Positions 1-7,684 of a stretch of 9,732 nucleotides of DNA are shown piece by piece. Numbering within the stretch: position 1 is the stretch's first letter; the number at the start of each line of letters is the position of its first letter. The notes beneath the pieces are model-generated. The model was given only the letters and a program-made list of their open reading frames with translations, ran no database searches and was not told the DNA's origin. The DNA comes from CAYQQO01 sp964420115 (GTDB taxonomy: Bacteria; Patescibacteriota; Minisyncoccia; Portnoybacterales; UBA2143). The stretch is from NCBI GenBank assembly GCA_964420115.1, contig CAYQQO010000022.1:1-9732 (forward strand). The letters are read 5' to 3'. The position numbers and the translations under genes were made by a program.

Positions 1-327
1 CTGGAAAATATCCAATCTACCGCCCATATTTTCCAAAGAACTGATGTTTTTTACATCAAGCTGATTAACGCTTAGCCAGTTGCTCATTATTACCCCTATA
101 TCTTTCGCATCTATTCTGCCGTCATTATTAAAATACAGATTAACATTTTCAACCATTGCCAGCCATTTATAAACCAAAAAGGAAAAATCAATTGAATCAA
201 TTTGGCCGTCGCCGTTCAAATCAGCAGGATTCAATGTTTGAGAGTCCGCCCCGACGAAGAATAATTTGCCACCGCCAATAACAACTATAGCAACAATAAG
301 CAAAATAATTTTAGTTTTTCCGAACAT
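1..327 (-). CDS. Membrane-anchored dockerin type I protein, N-terminal part (runs off left edge)
   Basis: The first 109 residues of a longer protein are visible; no stop is reached before the window edge. The ATG at 327 follows an AAGG element about five bases upstream and lies 18 bases beyond the glyS stop. Residues 6-26 form a hydrophobic segment (IILLIVAIVVIGGG core) that can be a signal peptide or N-terminal anchor. Two dockerin type I-like calcium loops follow: DLNGDGQIDSIDF at 36-48, and YFNNDGRIDAKDI at 65-77, each followed by a helix ending in Trp (W55, W84). In the second loop the first Asp ligand is replaced by Tyr65. Dockerins bind calcium and, in cellulosomes, dock onto cohesins; in CPR genomes they occur on predicted surface proteins of unknown partner. 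The role of the missing C-terminal part is unknown. It is probably the last visible gene of the glyS operon. Confidence 0.75.
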   Translation of the reverse strand, partial: MFGKTKIILLIVAIVVIGGGKLFFVGADSQTLNPADLNGDGQIDSIDFSFLVYKWLAMVENVNLYFNNDGRIDAKDIGVIMSNWLSVNQLDVKNISSLENMGGRLDIFQ

Positions 328-345
328 ATTGACCTTAAACAAAAT

Positions 346-1647
346 CTAAAACTTATTTATAAAATAATTAATCAAATCCGAAATCCTAACCCGTTCTTGC
401 TTCATACTATCGCGGTCGCGAACAGTCAAATCATTGTTTTTCAAGCTGTCAAAATCAACAGTTAAACAATACGGGGTTCCTATTTCATCCTGATAGCGGT
501 AACGCTTGCCAATATTGCCCCGTTCGTCAAAAACAACCATATATTCTTTTTTCAAATTATCATATACTTCTTTGGCTTTTTTAACTAATTCCGGCTTATT
601 GCGCAGAAGAGGAAAAATAGCTGCTTTATAGGGCGCCATTTGCGGAGCAATTTTCAGAACTACCCTTGTTTCTTTATTAACCTCTTCCTCGTGGTAGGCC
701 TCTGTCAGAACAGCCAAAAGAGTTCTATCTACTCCAAAGGTCGGCTCAATGACATGAGGAATATATTTTTTATTCTTTTCTTCGTCAAAATATTCCAAGC
801 TTTGGCCTGATTCTTTCTGATGGCGGGACAAGTCATAATCAGTTCTGTAGGCAACAGCCCAAAGCTCATCCTGTCCAAAGGAAAATTCATATTCCATATC
901 TATTGTCCTTTTTGAATAAAAAGCTCTTTCTTTTCTAGGAATCTCTTCATCGTGAAGTTTTTTCTTGTCTATTCCAATAATATCGCAAAAGCCATGAATA
1001 TATTTCACCCACTCATCAAATATTTTCCCCCAATCAGCAGAAGGAGAAATAAAATATTCTATTTCCATTTGTTCAAATTCAATGGTTCGGAAAATAAAGT
1101 TGCCAGTGGTAATTTCATTCCTAAAGGCCTTGCCTATCTGGCTAATACCAAAAGGGATTTTGACATTGGTAGAATCCAAAACATTCTTGAAATTGATAAA
1201 AATATTCTGTGCTGTTTCCGGGCGAAGATAGGTAACAACCCCTTCTTTTTCAACCGGACCAATGGTTGTCTTAAACATACCGCTGAAAAGTTTTGGCTCT
1301 GTTAAAGACCCGCTGCATAAAGGACATTTCTTTTTATCATTAAGTTTATCAGGTCTGAATCTTTGATGACATTTTTTACACTCAACTAAGGGATCTTTAA
1401 AATTTTTAACATGGCCGCTGGCCTGCCAAACTTTAGGGCTTGATAAAATGCCGCCGTCTATGCCAACTATATCTTTTCTTTCTTGGACAAAATATTTCCA
1501 CCAAGCCTTTTTAATATTATTCTTCAACTCAACGCCCAAAGGCCCGTATTCATAAGTACCGGCCAAACCGCCGTAAATTTCAGAACCGGGGAAAATAAAC
1601 CCCCGTCTTTTAGCCAGTGAAATAATTTTCCTCATTAAGTCTTCCAT
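346..1647 (-). CDS. glyS: Glycyl-tRNA synthetase, single-chain class II type
   Basis: A 433-residue enzyme that charges tRNA-Gly with glycine in the cytoplasm. It is the single-polypeptide alpha2 form (archaeal/eukaryotic and Thermus-like), not the GlyQ/GlyS alpha2beta2 form. The N-terminus has the typical RRGFIFPGSEIYGG (15-27) and YEYGPLG (32-38) blocks. Four cysteines at 90, 93, 108 and 111 (CKKC and CPLC) form a probable zinc knuckle. LRPETAQ is at 141-147, class II motif 2 has FRNE at 175-178, and motif 3 has EPTFGVDR at 301-308 with Arg308. Residues from about 327 are the anticodon-binding domain. The frame stays open upstream to 1761, but that stretch antisense-free extension overlaps the preceding gene and looks like non-family hydrophobic sequence, so MEDLMRK at 1647 is chosen; ATG 1635 is an alternative. 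There is no clear ribosome binding site, and only 10 bases separate it from the upstream stop, so it is probably cotranscribed and translationally coupled. Confidence 0.96.
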   Translation of the reverse strand: MEDLMRKIISLAKRRGFIFPGSEIYGGLAGTYEYGPLGVELKNNIKKAWWKYFVQERKDIVGIDGGILSSPKVWQASGHVKNFKDPLVECKKCHQRFRPDKLNDKKKCPLCSGSLTEPKLFSGMFKTTIGPVEKEGVVTYLRPETAQNIFINFKNVLDSTNVKIPFGISQIGKAFRNEITTGNFIFRTIEFEQMEIEYFISPSADWGKIFDEWVKYIHGFCDIIGIDKKKLHDEEIPRKERAFYSKRTIDMEYEFSFGQDELWAVAYRTDYDLSRHQKESGQSLEYFDEEKNKKYIPHVIEPTFGVDRTLLAVLTEAYHEEEVNKETRVVLKIAPQMAPYKAAIFPLLRNKPELVKKAKEVYDNLKKEYMVVFDERGNIGKRYRYQDEIGTPYCLTVDFDSLKNNDLTVRDRDSMKQERVRISDLINYFINKF

Positions 1648-1657
1648 AAAATTAAAT

Positions 1658-3529
1658 CTAATCAACAACAACGCCGTCTTTGCGACCAATAGTAGTATCA
1701 TCCGGCAGGGTAGTATCAACAGGCTTATCAACACTGCTAAGCGGTATATCAGCAAAACCATCTTGGCCCATAGCCGTTGATTCGCCTATTAACTCCACCG
1801 AATCGCCCAAATGAGCCAAATCAGGAATTATAGCTACCTGAAAAGCCACTTGTTTAACAGGCAGAAGAATACTGGTAGCGGCAGGCAAAGCGCCGACATC
1901 CCAAACTATTTGGCCTGTCCCCGGATTGTAAGTTAAGCCGGCGCCAGAAGGACTAATCTTGTTTTTAAACTGGACATGAGGCGGCAAATACGCCTCTACC
2001 TTAACATTTTCCAAATCATTTACTGTGTTTACCAACTGCCATTTAATAGTATAAGTTGTCGCTTGGCCCACTTTCGGCGGGATAGGGCCGCTGTTTAAAA
2101 AAGTATCATCGCTAAAATAACCTTGAGCATGAAGAGTCAGCTCGCTGGCCACTTTAACTTCTATAATATTCTGACTGGATACTTTAATGTCCTCTAAAGA
2201 AGGCGGCGCTTTAGCAGAATCAATATTTACCACATTGGTAATAATAAAGTTTTTGTCAGCGTAAGTTGAAACAGGCAAAGGATCTTTTACCTCGACCGCA
2301 AAATCAATCTGCCCTTTTTCGCGCGGGCCCAAATACTCCAAATCAGAAAGGTTGCTTGCCCGCCAAGTAATTGTTTTACTGCCGCCGTCAAAAGAGCCTT
2401 CCTCCAATTCTAAGCTGGTCAAATCAAGAACTTTCCCTTCCAGCTTTGCTGTTATAATCACCTCTCTCATCCCAACATCAGTGGTATTCTGATAATCAAT
2501 TTTGAATTTTAATTTATCGCCGGCTCGGGCAACATAATCAACTTCATCGTTAACAGTTTGAGAAACAACTAAAGGAGATGAATAAATTACCAAAGCGTCA
2601 GCCGCCTCGGCAAAAACAACAAACTCTCCCTCATCTACAAAACCTAACTGGACCTTAAAAGATTTGCTTTCTCCATCCTGACCATTAATATCGCCCTTAA
2701 TAAATATCTCGCCTTCTTGGTCAGGCATTAATTTGCCTAAATCCCAAACCCGATCATTTTTTTTAGCCGCTGGCTGAGCTGATTCAAAAACAAAACCGCT
2801 TGGATATTCCAAGCGAAGCTCCAAATCATCATAGGAAATCTCTGTCTGGTTTAAATATTTAACTGAAAAATCAAAAGACTGGCCGCTAACTAACTTCTGC
2901 GGCAGGTCAAAATCTAAAACTAAAGGAACAGAGATAATTTCTGTCGAAAATTCAACTCTCTGGCTAAAACTGGAAGTAATCCCTCCCGGCTGATAAGAAA
3001 TCTCTGCCTGCGCTTTTTTGCTTTCTCCTTTCAGGCCAATAATTCTGGCTGGCAGTTCTATTTTATCAGAACTGCCTGCCAATAAATCATCTAAATTGAA
3101 AACAACGGTCAGTTCATCCGGCCCGTCAAGCATTGTCCCCTCTGGGTAATAAAAAACCAGTTCAATATTTTCTAAAGGGAGGCGAGTCCTGTTCCTATAC
3201 TCCACTATATACTTCACCTTTTCTCCGCTAATAACCTTTTCCGGCCCGGAAATCTCCAACCCGACTCTGTCTTGATCAAAAGCGTTGCGCCCCTGCCAAT
3301 AAAACCAGCCGGCCATTGCGAAAAAAACCACCACCGCAAGAACAATGCCAATTGTCAAATATTTCTTTTTCCCGGGAGACATTCCTCCAGTGCTATCACT
3401 CCAATCTGTTATTTGAGCTTTTTTGCTTTCGCGGCCCGGCCTAAAAGATTCCGGGCCTTCTAATCTTTCATTAAGCTCGTCTTCCTGGCCCGGTTTATAT
3501 ATTTTTTCTTTCAAGTCTTTTAAATCCAT
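1658..3529 (-). CDS. Single-pass membrane protein with repeated Ig/DUF11-like extracytoplasmic domains
   Basis: A 623-residue protein of unknown function. Residues 1-54 are polar and charged and probably cytoplasmic. A KKK cluster at 54-56 precedes one transmembrane helix at about 57-78, which by the positive-inside rule puts the large C-terminal part outside the cell. That part holds about four beta-rich modules (roughly 89-195, 201-315, 320-460, 463-600). They share a pattern: a Gly-polar pair, then an alternating strand with a Tyr-Asn-x-Thr core (YRNRT 111-115, YLNQT 225-229, YQNTT 346-350), then a strand with Tyr-Pro in the first two modules (YYPEG 127-131, EYPSG 241-245). This resembles the DUF11/CARDB-type folds of bacterial surface proteins. 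No sortase motif or catalytic motif is seen. The gene sits 9 bases after recO and 10 before glyS, so it shares their transcript although no functional link is obvious. It has no clear Shine-Dalgarno site. Confidence 0.8.
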   Translation of the reverse strand: MDLKDLKEKIYKPGQEDELNERLEGPESFRPGRESKKAQITDWSDSTGGMSPGKKKYLTIGIVLAVVVFFAMAGWFYWQGRNAFDQDRVGLEISGPEKVISGEKVKYIVEYRNRTRLPLENIELVFYYPEGTMLDGPDELTVVFNLDDLLAGSSDKIELPARIIGLKGESKKAQAEISYQPGGITSSFSQRVEFSTEIISVPLVLDFDLPQKLVSGQSFDFSVKYLNQTEISYDDLELRLEYPSGFVFESAQPAAKKNDRVWDLGKLMPDQEGEIFIKGDINGQDGESKSFKVQLGFVDEGEFVVFAEAADALVIYSSPLVVSQTVNDEVDYVARAGDKLKFKIDYQNTTDVGMREVIITAKLEGKVLDLTSLELEEGSFDGGSKTITWRASNLSDLEYLGPREKGQIDFAVEVKDPLPVSTYADKNFIITNVVNIDSAKAPPSLEDIKVSSQNIIEVKVASELTLHAQGYFSDDTFLNSGPIPPKVGQATTYTIKWQLVNTVNDLENVKVEAYLPPHVQFKNKISPSGAGLTYNPGTGQIVWDVGALPAATSILLPVKQVAFQVAIIPDLAHLGDSVELIGESTAMGQDGFADIPLSSVDKPVDTTLPDDTTIGRKDGVVVD

Positions 3530-3538
3530 CGCTTGTTA

Positions 3539-4078
3539 TTATAATACCCCTTTAACAACCTTTTGTAAAAATAAATTTGATTTAATTTCTTCTCCTAAAG
3601 AAGAACGGATAAAACGGCTGATCCCCACGGGAACCCTGCCATAACCCAAAAGACCCAGTATTTCTCTGCCAAAATCAAGAGCCGTTTGTTCTATAGCCGG
3701 CTCTTTGAAATCAAGCTCTTTAAAGCTTTCTAAAAGAAGACGCCAAATATTTTCATCTTTTTCCGGCCCGACAACTAATTTGTCAGTTAGTTCAGACAAA
3801 TAGAAAGCGGCGGCCAAAGATGATAAATTTTTATGGAGATAAGGGAACGACTCAATTGTTTCAGCTCCGGTAATAATATCAAAACCGCGGGAAGGCGCAA
3901 TCATGAAATGGCTTTTTAAAAACAATTCCAAATGCCCCCTTAATTTGGCCTGATTCTTCCTGACCGCCTTAGCCCGCAAAAGGAGCTTACCAAAATCTTT
4001 GGTATAAACAGTCAGCAACCTGTCAAATTCGCCTAAATTTTCTTTTTTAATAATTATCCCTTGAGTTTTGTAGAGCAT
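3539..4078 (-). CDS. recO: DNA repair protein RecO, short form
   Basis: RecO works with RecR (and RecF) to load RecA on single-stranded DNA covered by SSB, and it anneals strands during gap repair. The 179-residue product begins with the typical YKTQGIIIKKENLGEFDRLL (3-22) of the N-terminal OB fold, followed by VYTKDFGKLLLRAKAVRK (24-41). A helical C-terminal domain follows from about 80 (LSSLAAAFYLSELTDKL 85-101, ALDFGREILGLLGYGR 133-148). It is shorter than the 220-250 residues usual in model bacteria, and it has no cysteines, so the four-Cys zinc finger found in some RecO proteins is absent. The family's C-terminal end appears truncated, but the frame is intact. The stop is a tandem TAATAA. 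The start overlaps an imperfect 17-base tandem duplication that creates a second, out-of-frame ATG just upstream. RecO lies between ileS and the membrane protein gene with very short gaps. Confidence 0.92.
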   Translation of the reverse strand: MLYKTQGIIIKKENLGEFDRLLTVYTKDFGKLLLRAKAVRKNQAKLRGHLELFLKSHFMIAPSRGFDIITGAETIESFPYLHKNLSSLAAAFYLSELTDKLVVGPEKDENIWRLLLESFKELDFKEPAIEQTALDFGREILGLLGYGRVPVGISRFIRSSLGEEIKSNLFLQKVVKGVL

Positions 4079-4095
4079 AGAGTTTTATAGAGCAT
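4062..4095 (-). repeat. Imperfect 17-base tandem duplication over the recO start codon
   Basis: Two adjacent 17-base units (4079-4095 and 4062-4078) match at 15 of 17 positions; each begins ATGCTCTA on the minus strand and continues into the recO N-terminal codons. The period is not a multiple of three, so the upstream ATG at 4095 opens a different frame: a 13-codon ORF (MLYKTLCSTKLKG, stop at 4054-4056) that overlaps the recO start. The upstream ATG lies three bases after the ileS stop. The recO frame is chosen because it reads the full family sequence. Confidence 0.85.
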
Positions 4096-4098
4096 AAA

Positions 4099-7000
4099 CT
4101 ACTTTCTAACTCCCAGCCAAATTTTCTGGCCGTCTAAAACAACTTCCTTTTCGACCAAAAAGGTTTCTTTCTTTTTGGGAGCCAGCTCTATTTTCTCGGC
4201 TGCAACCTCTCTTTGAATTTCCAACAAATGCTTTCCAATTAATTTTTGTAAATATGAATCTGACAGATAGCGCAAATAAATATTTTCCGTTGGCTTCAGC
4301 CCGCCGTCTTTTCTCATCCCCTGGACAAGGCGGATTAACTCTCTGATTATTCCTTCCGCTTTTAATTGGTCAGTAATTTTAGTATCCAGCTTAATATTTT
4401 TGCCAAAAGATATTTTTTTGATATTTACTTCCTCTTCTATCAAACCAGACATCTCTTTATCATCGGCAATAATCTTATTATTAACAGTCAATTCGCCCAA
4501 TGGCTGTCTTACCTTAATGCCCGCCTTAGTTCTTTCTGCTAAAGCCAAAGCAACAATCTCTCTTATCTTCCCCATTCTCTCTTCTAATTTTTTATCAATA
4601 GCTTTTTTATTTACTTTTGGATAATTGGCCAAATGAACAGAGGCCCCCTTTTCTAAACTTTGGTAAATTTCTTCCGCCATAAAAGGCATAAAAGGCGCTA
4701 TTAATTTAGCGAAGCTTAATAAAACAAAAGAATAAATTTTTTCTGCTTCTTCTTTTTCTTTTTCGTTTTTTGGTTTTTGGAAGCGGCGGCGGGAGCGCCT
4801 GATATACCAATTGGAAAAATCGTCTAAAAACTCGTCAAAAAGGCGGGCGGCTTTTGTCAGTTCATATTGGTCCATAAAAAAGATAACTTCTTTGTTTAAA
4901 GAATTAAGCCGGGAAACAATCCATTTGTCTAAAATATTTTTTGGAGAAACAGAAGAAGGGGCCAAACATTCTTTTTTTGTATATGTTTTTAGAAAAGTAA
5001 AGGAATTGTAGAGTGTCAGCATTATCCTGCGGAATGTTTCAGCAATTCTTTTTTCAGAAACAATATAGTCCTCGCCCATTGGCGTACTGGACAAAAGAAA
5101 GTAGCGCAAAGCGTCAGCCCCGTATTTGTTAAAAATAATTTCTGGGGGAGTATAGTTTTTTAAACGCTTGGAAAGCTTTTTGCCGTCTTCACCTAAAATA
5201 AGGCCGTTGACAACCACATTTTTAAAAGCGGGCTGATCTTTACCCAAATCGGATTTTCCAAACGTTAAAGCGCTGGCTAAAACATGAAGAGTATAAAACC
5301 ATCCGCGGGTCTGATCTATTCCTTCAGCGATAAAATCAGCCGGGAAATTTTTTTCAACCAGCTTTTTATTATCATACGGATAATGCCACTGGGCATAAGG
5401 CATTGAACCGGACTCAAACCAGCAGTCAAAAACCTCTTTTATCCTTCTCATCCCGCCGCCGCAGGAACAGGGGATTGCCAATTTATCTATAAAGGGGCGA
5501 TGGATATCCAACTGCCCCTCTTTGTTAAAAGACAAGCCGCCAAAATTAAGAGAGGCTATTTGCCCGGGAGAAAGATAAAGGGAATTCTTTTTGCTAACCA
5601 TTTTTTCATCAGACAAACCCTCTCCCATCCCCCTTAAAAGCCACAAAGGATCGCCGTGCCCGACTACTAAAATATTTTTATCTCCATATTTTTTATCAAA
5701 AGAAGCCAAAGCGGCCAAAAGACGCTTTTTAACCTGATTTAAATTTTCTCCTTGAGGAGGCCCAGATTTAAACCTTTTCAAATCATCGCCTTCAAAATAC
5801 TTGTGATATTCATCAGTTTTTTTACCCTTGAATATACCGGCGTCAATATCTCTTAAACGTTTGTCATAAATTACTTTTACCCCCAAAGCATCGGCAACAA
5901 TTGAAGATGTTTGACAAGCGCGCAAATAATCCGAGGAAACAATCAAATCTATCTTATTTTTCCTAAGTTCAGGGATTAAATTTTTAACATCTTTCTCGCC
6001 TTTGCCTGTTATCGGAGGAGCTTTTGTCTCGTCGCCGGAATATATTACTCCTATTTGGTTGTTTTTTGTCTGCCCGTGGCGAAGAATAAAATAGTTGTTG
6101 CGTTTTGCTTTTTTTCGCAATTCTTTCAATCCGCCGATCACTTCTGCCCCCCCGCATTCTTGGCACTGCCAAATAGGAATAGGCGCTCCCCAAAAACGAT
6201 TGCGAGAAACAGACCAATCGCGCGCCCCTGAAAGCCACTTGCCAAAACGACCCTTTTCCAAGTGAGCCGGCACCCAGCGAATTTTTTTATTATTATCAAC
6301 CAGTTGTTTTTTAAATTTAGAAACAGATATATACCAACTGTTTATTGGATAATACAAAAGAGGACTCTCGCACCGCCAGCAAAAAGGGTAAGCATGAACA
6401 ATTTTTTCTGACTTAAAAAGCAACCCCCGCTTTTCCAAATCATCTTTAATATCCTCGTCGGCTTTTTTAACGAATTTGCCTTGGCCCGGGAGATTTAATC
6501 CTTCAATAACTTTTCCTGCTTGATCAACAGTAATAATAGTCGGCAGTTTTTCGCGCTGGCCCAAAACCATATCGTCTTCGCCAAAGGCGGGAGCAATATG
6601 AACTAAACCTGTCCCATCCTCTACCGAAACAAAATCGGCCAAAACAATTCTGTAAGCCGGCTTGTCTGCTTCTGTTTTGTAAAGCGGCTCATATTCTATC
6701 CCAGCCAAATCTTTCCCCAAAAACTCTCTTTCTATTTTGTATTCCTTCCCCAAAACGCTTAATCTTTCTTTAGCTAAAATATATTTCTCTTCACCTGCTT
6801 TCACTTCAACATATTTAATATTCTCCCCGGCGGCGATAGCGGCGTTAGCCGACAATGTCCACGGAGTAGTCGTCCAGACAAGAAAATATGTCTTTCCCTC
6901 TCCCTTAATAGGGAATTTGATAAAAACTGATTCATCTTTAATGTCCTGATAAGCTCCCGGTTGGTTCAATTCAAAATTAGACAAAGGCGTGCCGCAACGA

Positions 7001-7527
7001 GGACAATAAGGAGTAACCCTGAAATCCTGATAAACCAAACCTTTATCCCAAAGCTGTTTAAAGACCCACCAAACCGATTCAGTATATTGGCTGTCTGAAG
7101 TGGCGTAAGCCTTGGAATAATCAGACCAGCGCGCCAAGCGCTTTAATGTTTTCTCCCAATCAGAGGTACAACGGAAAACCGCCTTCCTGCAAGCAGCATT
7201 AAACTTCTCTATGCCGTATTCTTCAATATCTTTTTTGCTTTTCAGGCCCAATTCCTTTTCAATTTGATTTTCCACCGGCAGGCCATGGCAATCCCAGCCA
7301 ACCCGCCAAGCAACCTGATAACCCTTCATCGTCCAATACCGCAGGACAACATCCTTAATCGTGCTGGCCAAAACATGCCCATAATGAGGAAGACCGGAAG
7401 CAAAAGGAGGCCCGTCATAAAAACTATAGTACGGGCTTTTCTTTTTAGCTCTGATTGATTTGGCAAAAATATCCTGCTTCTGCCAAAACTTCAATATTTT
7501 CTTTTCTATTTTAGGAATTTGATCCAT
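4099..7527 (-). CDS. ileS: Isoleucyl-tRNA synthetase (eukaryotic-like type) with an inserted histidine phosphatase domain
   Basis: A 1142-residue class I synthetase that charges tRNA-Ile and edits mischarged valine. The HIGH signature is HYGH at 48-51 and the KMSKS signature is KLSKR at 784-788. The CP1 editing domain shows WTTTPWTL at 218-225 and GTGLVHIAPAFGEDD at 305-319. One zinc knuckle is C175/C178 with C383/C386; a second is C455/C458 with C687/C689. VFDCWFESGSMPYAQ at 699-713 and the C-terminal anticodon domain (NWYIRRSRRRF 906-916, then a DUF5915-like tail) match the eukaryotic/archaeal-like IleRS class, which is generally mupirocin-resistant. About 200 residues (roughly 472-672) between the two halves of the second knuckle form a complete histidine phosphatase domain, described separately. 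The frame is continuous, so this is a true in-frame insertion. The start at 7527 gives the family-like MDQIPKIEKKILKFWQ; the upstream sequence is very A+T-rich with no clear Shine-Dalgarno site. Stop TAG; recO follows after 20 bases. Confidence 0.96.
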   Translation of the reverse strand: MDQIPKIEKKILKFWQKQDIFAKSIRAKKKSPYYSFYDGPPFASGLPHYGHVLASTIKDVVLRYWTMKGYQVAWRVGWDCHGLPVENQIEKELGLKSKKDIEEYGIEKFNAACRKAVFRCTSDWEKTLKRLARWSDYSKAYATSDSQYTESVWWVFKQLWDKGLVYQDFRVTPYCPRCGTPLSNFELNQPGAYQDIKDESVFIKFPIKGEGKTYFLVWTTTPWTLSANAAIAAGENIKYVEVKAGEEKYILAKERLSVLGKEYKIEREFLGKDLAGIEYEPLYKTEADKPAYRIVLADFVSVEDGTGLVHIAPAFGEDDMVLGQREKLPTIITVDQAGKVIEGLNLPGQGKFVKKADEDIKDDLEKRGLLFKSEKIVHAYPFCWRCESPLLYYPINSWYISVSKFKKQLVDNNKKIRWVPAHLEKGRFGKWLSGARDWSVSRNRFWGAPIPIWQCQECGGAEVIGGLKELRKKAKRNNYFILRHGQTKNNQIGVIYSGDETKAPPITGKGEKDVKNLIPELRKNKIDLIVSSDYLRACQTSSIVADALGVKVIYDKRLRDIDAGIFKGKKTDEYHKYFEGDDLKRFKSGPPQGENLNQVKKRLLAALASFDKKYGDKNILVVGHGDPLWLLRGMGEGLSDEKMVSKKNSLYLSPGQIASLNFGGLSFNKEGQLDIHRPFIDKLAIPCSCGGGMRRIKEVFDCWFESGSMPYAQWHYPYDNKKLVEKNFPADFIAEGIDQTRGWFYTLHVLASALTFGKSDLGKDQPAFKNVVVNGLILGEDGKKLSKRLKNYTPPEIIFNKYGADALRYFLLSSTPMGEDYIVSEKRIAETFRRIMLTLYNSFTFLKTYTKKECLAPSSVSPKNILDKWIVSRLNSLNKEVIFFMDQYELTKAARLFDEFLDDFSNWYIRRSRRRFQKPKNEKEKEEAEKIYSFVLLSFAKLIAPFMPFMAEEIYQSLEKGASVHLANYPKVNKKAIDKKLEERMGKIREIVALALAERTKAGIKVRQPLGELTVNNKIIADDKEMSGLIEEEVNIKKISFGKNIKLDTKITDQLKAEGIIRELIRLVQGMRKDGGLKPTENIYLRYLSDSYLQKLIGKHLLEIQREVAAEKIELAPKKKETFLVEKEVVLDGQKIWLGVRK
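5512..6114 (-). other. Histidine phosphatase (phosphoglycerate mutase-like) domain inserted within IleRS
   Basis: This segment encodes IleRS residues about 472-672. It begins with YFILRHGQT (479-487), the RHG motif with the phosphate-accepting His484 and Arg483. Then come SSDYLRACQT (531-540) with the second pocket Arg536, LRDIDAGIFKGK (558-569) at the place of the usual E-x-x-x-G-x-(W/F)-E-G block, PPQGENLNQVKKRL (590-603), and VVGHGDPL (621-628) with the second catalytic His624. All four phosphate-pocket residues (Arg, His, Arg, His) are therefore present, so the domain is probably an active phosphatase. It begins just after the VIGGLKEL segment that follows C455/C458, and ends just before QLDIHRPFID, where ordinary IleRS sequence resumes. 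Its substrate is unknown. The related arrangement I know is a CobC-like phosphatase fused to RNase HI in actinobacteria. Confidence 0.93.
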
Positions 7528-7567
7528 TTATCTACGAATTAAAAATTTTTTACAAATTTATAAATAA

Positions 7568-7684
7568 TTATTTTAACAAAATGTTCTTAGAAGGGAGCCC
7601 AATAGCACGTTGACCATTGGGCGAAAATAAGATAAGACCTTTCTTATCTGTCTTAGTTTTTAGCGCCAAAAGAACTACGCGCAT
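7568..7684 (-). CDS. Possible small protein of 38 residues, or ileS leader sequence
   Basis: The ATG at 7684 shares its A with the TAA stop of the preceding small gene (TAATG), an arrangement typical of translational coupling. The product starts MRVVLLALKTKTDKKG, continues ILFSPNGQRAIGLPSKN, and ends LLK. I do not recognise it, and it has no transmembrane segment or metal motif. Two inverted repeats lie inside the ORF, so the stretch may instead be an untranslated leader of ileS, or the end of a formerly longer gene. No gene is seen in the remaining 40 bases to ileS, which are extremely A+T-rich. Support is limited to the overlap and the open frame. Confidence 0.35.
   Translation of the reverse strand: MRVVLLALKTKTDKKGLILFSPNGQRAIGLPSKNILLK
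7597..7622 (-). other. Inverted repeat upstream of ileS (7-bp arms, 12-base loop)
   Basis: GCCCAAT at 7597-7603 pairs with ATTGGGC at 7616-7622. It is the more G+C-rich of two hairpins in the ileS leader region. No T-run follows on the minus strand, so it is not a normal intrinsic terminator. It could be part of an RNA structure in the ileS leader. Confidence 0.45.
7630..7649 (-). other. Inverted repeat upstream of ileS (8-bp arms, 4-base loop)
   Basis: AGATAAGA at 7630-7637 and TCTTATCT at 7642-7649 are perfectly complementary around a four-base loop. On the transcribed strand the stem is followed by TATTTTCG, a short U-rich tract, so it could act as a weak attenuator. The stem is A+T-rich and of low stability, so this is a possibility only. 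It lies 7 bases from the second hairpin, and the two cannot obviously exclude each other. Confidence 0.4.

Noticed and set aside
952..1305. Plus-strand ORF of 117 codons inside glyS
   Set aside because: It is antisense to conserved GlyRS sequence including motif 2, has no family resemblance and no ribosome binding site.
1648..1761. N-terminal extension of GlyRS by 38 residues
   Set aside because: The extension lies inside the 3' end of the preceding gene and is an artefact of an open frame; family members begin at about the MEDLMRK position.
3272..3644. Plus-strand ORFs of 63 and 73 codons near the recO/membrane protein junction
   Set aside because: Both are antisense shadows of clear minus-strand genes, without start signals.
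5984..6238. Minus-strand ORF of 84 codons overlapping the phosphatase insertion in ileS
   Set aside because: It is another frame of ileS with arginine- and serine-rich nonsense sequence; the ileS frame carries all motifs.
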